The notes under the pieces: model-generated | Databases searched by the model: none | Told to the model about the DNA's origin: nothing | What the model saw: only the letters and a program-made list of their open reading frames with translations | Shown here: in pieces, positions 54,874 to 59,156 of the stretch | Position numbering within the stretch: the first letter of the stretch is position 1 | How the letters are laid out: every line of letters begins with the position of its first letter | Translations under genes and position numbers: made by a program | Source of the DNA: an uncultured Pelagibacteraceae bacterium | GTDB lineage: Bacteria > Pseudomonadota > Alphaproteobacteria > Pelagibacterales > Pelagibacteraceae | Assembly: GCA_902525565.1 (NCBI GenBank) | Contig: CABZHY010000004.1 | Span: forward strand, 1 to 59,156 | Reading direction: 5' to 3' | Length of the DNA: 59,156 nt

Positions 54874-56786
54874 AGAAAAATTATCAATTCTTAAATGATA
54901 TAAACTTTCCATCTGATTTAAGAAAAGTTTCTGAAAATAATTTACAAACAGTTGCAGATGAGGTGAGGGAGGAAATGATAGATGCAGTTTCAGAAACAGG
55001 AGGTCACCTAGGCGCTGGTTTGGGAGTGGTTGAATTGACAGTCGCACTTCATTACGTTTTTGATACTCCAAATGATAAATTAATATGGGATGTGGGGCAT
55101 CAATCTTATCCACATAAAATTTTAACTGGCAGAAAAGATAAAATTAGAACTTTACGACAGGGCGATGGTTTATCAGGTTTTACAAAAAGATCTGAAAGCG
55201 AATATGATCCATTTGGAGCAGCTCACAGTTCAACATCTATTTCATCTGCATTAGGAATTGCTGAAGCAAATAAATTAGAAAATAAATCTTCCAATGTAAT
55301 AGCTGTGATAGGTGATGGAGCAATTAGTGCAGGCATGGCCTACGAAGCCATGAATAACGCTGGAGCATCTAAGACAAAAATGATTGTTATTTTAAATGAT
55401 AACGATATGTCAATTGCAAAGCCAGCTGGAGCAATGAGAACTTACTTAGCAAAATTATTTACTGGTAAAATATATTTTAGTCTTAGAGAAACCGTTAAAT
55501 TAATTACATCTGCATTTTCAAAAAGATTCAGTGCTAAAGCAGGAAAAGCAGAAGATTTTTTCCGTTCAGCAGTTACAGGAGGTACATTATTTAGTTCACT
55601 TGGTTTTTATTATGCAGGGCCTATAGATGGTCATGATTTATCAAGTCTAGTTCCAATTTTAAAAAATGCAAAAGACTCAAGACATGAAGGTCCTATAATG
55701 ATCCACATTAAAACTCAAAAAGGTAAGGGTTATTCTTATGCAGAAAAAGCAAATGATCATTATCATGGAGTGTCAAAATTTAATGTTGAGACTGGCGAAC
55801 AAGTAAAGAGCAAATCAAACATTCCAGCTTATACAAAAGTATTTGCAAACACGTTAGTTAAACATGCTAAAAAAGATAGCAAAATAGTAGGAATAACAGC
55901 AGCGATGCCTGGAGGGACTGGCATGGATATTTTTGGCAAGGAGTTTCCAAATAGAATGTTTGATGTTGGAATAGCGGAACAACATGCTGTAACTTTTGCA
56001 GCTGGTCTCGCAACCGAGGGATACAAACCGTATGCTGCAATTTATTCTACATTTTTACAGAGAGCATATGATCAAGTTGTCCACGATGTTGCCATCCAAA
56101 GTTTACCGGTTAGATTTGCGATAGATAGAGCAGGATTAGTTGGTGCTGACGGATCAACGCATGCTGGTTCATTTGATATAACTTATTTATCAACTTTACC
56201 AAACTTTGTAGTAATGGCAGCAAGTGATGAAGCTGAACTAGTTAAAATGATTAATACTTCAGTAGATATAAATGACAGACCTTCTGCAATTAGATATCCA
56301 AGAGGTACTGGAGTAGGTGTTGATCTCCCATCAATAGACGAAAAAATTGAAATTGGTAAAGGGAGAGTTGTTCAACAAGGGACACAAGTTTGTATTTTAA
56401 ACCTCGGTACTCGACTTGAAGAGTGCAAGTTAGCTGCAGAGGAATTAAAAGCAAAAGGAGTTTCAATAACTTTAATAGACGCCAGATTTGCTAAGCCTTT
56501 AGACGAAGAACTTATACTAAAATCTGCTAAGGAACATGAGCTTATGATAACTGTTGAGGAGGGTTCAATAGGAGGTTTTGGTTCTCATGTTAAAAATTTT
56601 TTAGCTGAAAGAGGAGTATTTGACAAAGGTTTAAAATTTAGATCAATGACTTTACCAGATAAATTTATTGAACAAGATGATCCAAAAAAAATGTACGATA
56701 AAGCTGGATTAAACAGTTCTCAAATTTCTAAAAAAATTGCTGATATTCTGTTTCAAAAGGAGACAATAAGAGTTGTGAAAAATTAA
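54870..56786 (+). CDS. dxs: 1-deoxy-D-xylulose-5-phosphate synthase
   Basis: 638 residues. [58 protein letters not shown] (thiamine diphosphate motif), [52 protein letters not shown] and [10 protein letters not shown] define DXS. It makes DXP from pyruvate and glyceraldehyde 3-phosphate, the first step of the MEP isoprenoid pathway. The usual alphaproteobacterial tlyA gene is not downstream; aroC converges instead. Confidence 0.97.
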   Translation: MKKNYQFLNDINFPSDLRKVSENNLQTVADEVREEMIDAVSETGGHLGAGLGVVELTVALHYVFDTPNDKLIWDVGHQSYPHKILTGRKDKIRTLRQGDGLSGFTKRSESEYDPFGAAHSSTSISSALGIAEANKLENKSSNVIAVIGDGAISAGMAYEAMNNAGASKTKMIVILNDNDMSIAKPAGAMRTYLAKLFTGKIYFSLRETVKLITSAFSKRFSAKAGKAEDFFRSAVTGGTLFSSLGFYYAGPIDGHDLSSLVPILKNAKDSRHEGPIMIHIKTQKGKGYSYAEKANDHYHGVSKFNVETGEQVKSKSNIPAYTKVFANTLVKHAKKDSKIVGITAAMPGGTGMDIFGKEFPNRMFDVGIAEQHAVTFAAGLATEGYKPYAAIYSTFLQRAYDQVVHDVAIQSLPVRFAIDRAGLVGADGSTHAGSFDITYLSTLPNFVVMAASDEAELVKMINTSVDINDRPSAIRYPRGTGVGVDLPSIDEKIEIGKGRVVQQGTQVCILNLGTRLEECKLAAEELKAKGVSITLIDARFAKPLDEELILKSAKEHELMITVEEGSIGGFGSHVKNFLAERGVFDKGLKFRSMTLPDKFIEQDDPKKMYDKAGLNSSQISKKIADILFQKETIRVVKN

Positions 56787-56792
56787 TTAGAG

Positions 56793-57875
56793 CTAATTAC
56801 ACTGTGCTTTATTCATTAAGTAGTGGTCAAGTAAAACACAGTTCATCATAGCTTCACCAATTGGTACAGCTCTAATTCCTACACAAGGATCATGTCTACC
56901 CTTAACAGATATTGAAGTATTTTTCCCAAATTTATTTATAGTTTTTCTACTAGTTAAAATAGACGATGTTGGTTTGACAGCAAAAGATGCAACAATTTCT
57001 TGGCCCGTAGAAATTCCACCAAGAATTCCACCCGCTTTATTTGAATTGAATTTTAATTTATTTCCTTTTGAAGAAATTTCATCTGAATTTTGTTCTCCAC
57101 TTAATTGCGCTGAGTTCATTCCTGCGCCAATATTTACGCCTTTAACCGCATTAATACTCATTAGACCTGAAGCTATGTCAGTATCTAATTTTGAATAAAT
57201 TGGAGCCCCTAAACCAACTGGGATACCTCTTGCTCTTATTTCAATCACTGCTCCACATGAGGATCCTGATTTTCTTACACCAAGCAAATATTTTTCCCAT
57301 AATTTAATCATTGATTTATCAGGACAAAAAAATGGATTTTTTGAAATTACTTTATCGTTCCATTGATTTGTATCACATCCAAGAATTCCTAGCTGAGTTA
57401 CTGCACCAATTACTTTAAATCTTTTACCTAATTTTTTTTTAAGTACTATTTTTGCTATTGCACCGGCTGCAACTCGTGCTGCGGTTTCTCTAGCAGAAGA
57501 TCTGCCTCCACCTCTATAGTCTCTAATTCCATATTTTTTAAAATAAGTAAAATCCGCATGACCTGGTCTGAACTTATCTTTAATATTACTATAGTCTTTG
57601 GATCTCATATCTTTATTGTAGATTATGAGAGAAATAGGTGTTCCTGTAGTTTTTCCCTCAAATACTCCTGACAGTATTTGAACTTTGTCATCCTCTTTTC
57701 GCTGAGTTGTAAATTTTGATTGTCCTGGTTTTCTTTTGTCTAATTCTATTTGAATATCTTGCTCTTCAAGATTTATATTTGGAGGGCAACCATCAACAAT
57801 ACAACCAATTGCAGGCCCATGAGACTCTCCCCAAGTTGTAAAACGAAATAGCTTTCCAAAAGTATTAAATGACAT
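56793..57875 (-). CDS. aroC: Chorismate synthase
   Basis: 360 residues. [78 protein letters not shown] and [19 protein letters not shown] are the AroC signature for FMN and EPSP binding. It converts EPSP to chorismate for aromatic amino acids, folate (PABA) and quinone synthesis. The stop is 6 bases from that of dxs; pdxH starts 33 bases from its start, divergently. Confidence 0.97.
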   Translation of the reverse strand: MSFNTFGKLFRFTTWGESHGPAIGCIVDGCPPNINLEEQDIQIELDKRKPGQSKFTTQRKEDDKVQILSGVFEGKTTGTPISLIIYNKDMRSKDYSNIKDKFRPGHADFTYFKKYGIRDYRGGGRSSARETAARVAAGAIAKIVLKKKLGKRFKVIGAVTQLGILGCDTNQWNDKVISKNPFFCPDKSMIKLWEKYLLGVRKSGSSCGAVIEIRARGIPVGLGAPIYSKLDTDIASGLMSINAVKGVNIGAGMNSAQLSGEQNSDEISSKGNKLKFNSNKAGGILGGISTGQEIVASFAVKPTSSILTSRKTINKFGKNTSISVKGRHDPCVGIRAVPIGEAMMNCVLLDHYLMNKAQCN

Positions 57876-57908
57876 TATTTATATTATATAGATTATTTTG
57901 TTTAAATT

Positions 57909-58535
57909 ATGAATCAAAAAAACTCTTTAGGTCTTAATAGTTGCTTTCTAGATATAGATGATCCAATTCAATTATTTCATGAATGGATGGAGGAAGCAAA
58001 GAAAAATGAGCCAAATGATCCAAACGCTGTTGCTTTGGCCACGTCAAATAAAAAAAATATTCCTTCAGTTAGAATGGTTTTACTTAAAGATTTCAACAAA
58101 GATGGATTTGTATTTTATACAAATTTAAATAGTCAAAAGGGAAATGAATTAAAAGAAAATCCGTATGCTGCGATGTGTTTCCATTGGAAAAGTCTTCTAA
58201 GACAAATAAGAATTAATGGAAAGGTTTCATTAGTTTCTGATCAGGTTGCAGATGAATATTATTCATCTAGAGCGTATGAAAGTCGAATAGGAGCATGGGC
58301 TTCTAAGCAAAGTGAAGAATTAAATTCTCGAGAACAATTGTTAAAATCTATACAAGATTATAAAAAAAAATATGGCAACAAATCAGATGTACCAAGACCA
58401 AGTCACTGGTCTGGATGGATTTTATCACCAAATAGTATTGAATTTTGGTTAGATGGTGACAACAGAATCCACGAGAGATTAAAATACAATAAAGATAACT
58501 CCGGGAAGTGGATAAAGTCTTTATTAAGTCCTTAA
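57909..58535 (+). CDS. pdxH: Pyridoxamine 5'-phosphate oxidase
   Basis: 208 residues. DPIQLFHEWMEEAKKNEPND, AVALATSNKKNIPSVRMVLL, GFVFYTNLNSQKGNELKENP, QIRINGKV, YYSSRAYESRIGAWASKQSE and WSGWILSPNSIEFW are the PdxH motifs for FMN and PLP binding. It oxidises PNP/PMP to pyridoxal phosphate. Its end overlaps the convergent polyprenyl synthase gene by 4 bases. Confidence 0.96.
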   Translation: MNQKNSLGLNSCFLDIDDPIQLFHEWMEEAKKNEPNDPNAVALATSNKKNIPSVRMVLLKDFNKDGFVFYTNLNSQKGNELKENPYAAMCFHWKSLLRQIRINGKVSLVSDQVADEYYSSRAYESRIGAWASKQSEELNSREQLLKSIQDYKKKYGNKSDVPRPSHWSGWILSPNSIEFWLDGDNRIHERLKYNKDNSGKWIKSLLSP

Positions 58536-59156
58536 AAATTTCTTGATAAACTAAACGATGTTAATCTTTTAAGAATATTTTTTTCTTCAGAGTCTTTAAA
58601 TACACTTAGAGAATTTGAGGCTAAATTTATATAGTGCTGTGCCTTTTGATAGCATTCCTGAACTATTTTATACTTATTTATAAGAGCAATAATTTCATTA
58701 AAGTCATCTTTTGTTCTTAACTCTTTTTTAAATTTATTTGATAAAATTTTCTTTTCATCATTTCCTAATTTTTGAAAAAGTAAAATTATTGGTAAGGTAA
58801 TTTTTCCTTCAAAAAAATCTTGACCAATTTTTTTACCAAACAGTTTGAGCTCAGCATTATAGTCTAGTGTGTCGTCTGCTATTTGAAAAGTTAATCCCAA
58901 GTTTCTTCCATAAAATTCTAAAGCATCTTTTTCTTTATTTTCTGCATCAGATAAAATTGCACCAACTTTAGTTGCTGCTGCAAATAACTCAGCAGTTTTA
59001 GCTGAGATTATTTTTAAATATGTTTCTTCCAGCATATCAACTTCACCTTTGTGTTGAAGTTGTAGAACTTCTCCTTGAGCAATTTTAGATGAAGTGGACG
59101 ATAATAATTTTAAAACTTCTATGTTTCCGTCTTCTACCATCATTTCAAAACATCTA
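58532..59156 (-). CDS. ispB: Octaprenyl/decaprenyl diphosphate synthase, C-terminal part (truncated by window end)
   Basis: The frame stays open to the window edge (RCFEMMVEDGN), so an upstream part is missing. The 208 visible residues are the second half of a long-chain trans-prenyltransferase: IAQGEVLQLQHKGE, YLKIISAKTAELFAAATKVG, LGLTFQIADDTLDYNAEL with the second aspartate-rich motif, KIGQDFFEGKITLPIILLFQ. It makes the side chain of ubiquinone. Gene name is by family; chain length is set by residues outside the window. Confidence 0.88.
   Translation of the reverse strand, partial: RCFEMMVEDGNIEVLKLLSSTSSKIAQGEVLQLQHKGEVDMLEETYLKIISAKTAELFAAATKVGAILSDAENKEKDALEFYGRNLGLTFQIADDTLDYNAELKLFGKKIGQDFFEGKITLPIILLFQKLGNDEKKILSNKFKKELRTKDDFNEIIALINKYKIVQECYQKAQHYINLASNSLSVFKDSEEKNILKRLTSFSLSRNF

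Noticed and set aside
56784..56799. Inverted repeat TAATTAG-AG-CTAATTA across the dxs and aroC stop codons
   Set aside because: The stem is 7 bases of mostly A-T pairs with a 2-base loop and no T tract on either strand, too weak and tight to call a terminator.

Overview
The window is an AT-rich, very compact bacterial chromosome segment that looks like SAR11 (Pelagibacterales, Candidatus Pelagibacter-like). Evidence: pervasive A/T homopolymers, intergenic gaps of usually under 60 bases, alphaproteobacterial gene orders (tkt-gap-pgk-fba; zauP-zapA; tolQRAB-pal-cpoB-tilS-ftsH; thiD-purA-rpoH; xseB-ispA-dxs), a DUF1013/TrcR gene, a fused-type pntAA-AB-B transhydrogenase, and a 5S rRNA gene standing alone at the edge of a large cell-surface polysaccharide island. 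In known SAR11 genomes the second hypervariable region lies between the 23S and 5S genes; bases 1-20,284 match the 3' part of such a region, although the 23S gene is outside this window.

Region 1 (1-20,284, all + strand) is a glycan island: a truncated SpsF-like cytidylyltransferase, a GT2-cytidylyltransferase fusion, eight further glycosyltransferases, GalE, AsnB-like amidotransferase, an EpsG-like polymerase, a UDP-HexNAc dehydrogenase, a NeuB-like synthase lacking the SAF domain, a WecA/MraY-type initiating phosphosugar transferase, an O-antigen ligase/polymerase-like protein and a second epimerase. Most genes overlap by 1-20 bases or are separated by under 15, so this reads as one long operon with a possible second unit from 18,139. 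The set suggests a lipid-linked surface polysaccharide containing HexNAc-uronate and probably a nonulosonate-like CMP-sugar.

Region 2 (20,285-25,139) holds the 5S rRNA with its own apparent promoter, rpmJ starting about 8 bases after it, a tiny cytochrome aa3 subunit IV, pntAA-pntAB-pntB, a methyltransferase on the opposite strand and a small transaldolase.

Region 3 (25,147-33,396, minus strand) runs from tkt-gap-pgk-fba-thiE-efp-suhB to rpmE-trcR and rpsU followed 8 bases later by the initiator tRNA. Central carbon metabolism and translation genes share this block.

Region 4 (33,450-49,285, + strand) covers division (zauP-like, zapA), folate (fau, folP), a YmdB-like phosphoesterase, yebC, a divergent RuvC-like nuclease without ruvAB beside it, the complete Tol-Pal system with cpoB, tilS, ftsH, glmM, thiD and purA. 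The only convincing intrinsic terminator in the window is after pal.

Region 5 (49,282-59,156) holds rpoH, an RluD-type pseudouridine synthase, tRNA-Arg(TCG), an ABC-2 exporter pair, sua5, xseB-ispA-dxs, aroC, pdxH and a truncated long-chain polyprenyl diphosphate synthase, so isoprenoid, quinone, aromatic and cofactor synthesis. Convergent genes here meet tail to tail or overlap by 4 bases. No insertion sequences, phage genes or CRISPR arrays were seen. The most notable observations are the promoter-bearing 5S next to rpmJ, a probable AUU start for rpsU, two domain fusions in the glycan island (GT2-cytidylyltransferase and GT4-TM-DUF218), and the RuvC-like gene at a locus lacking ruvAB.
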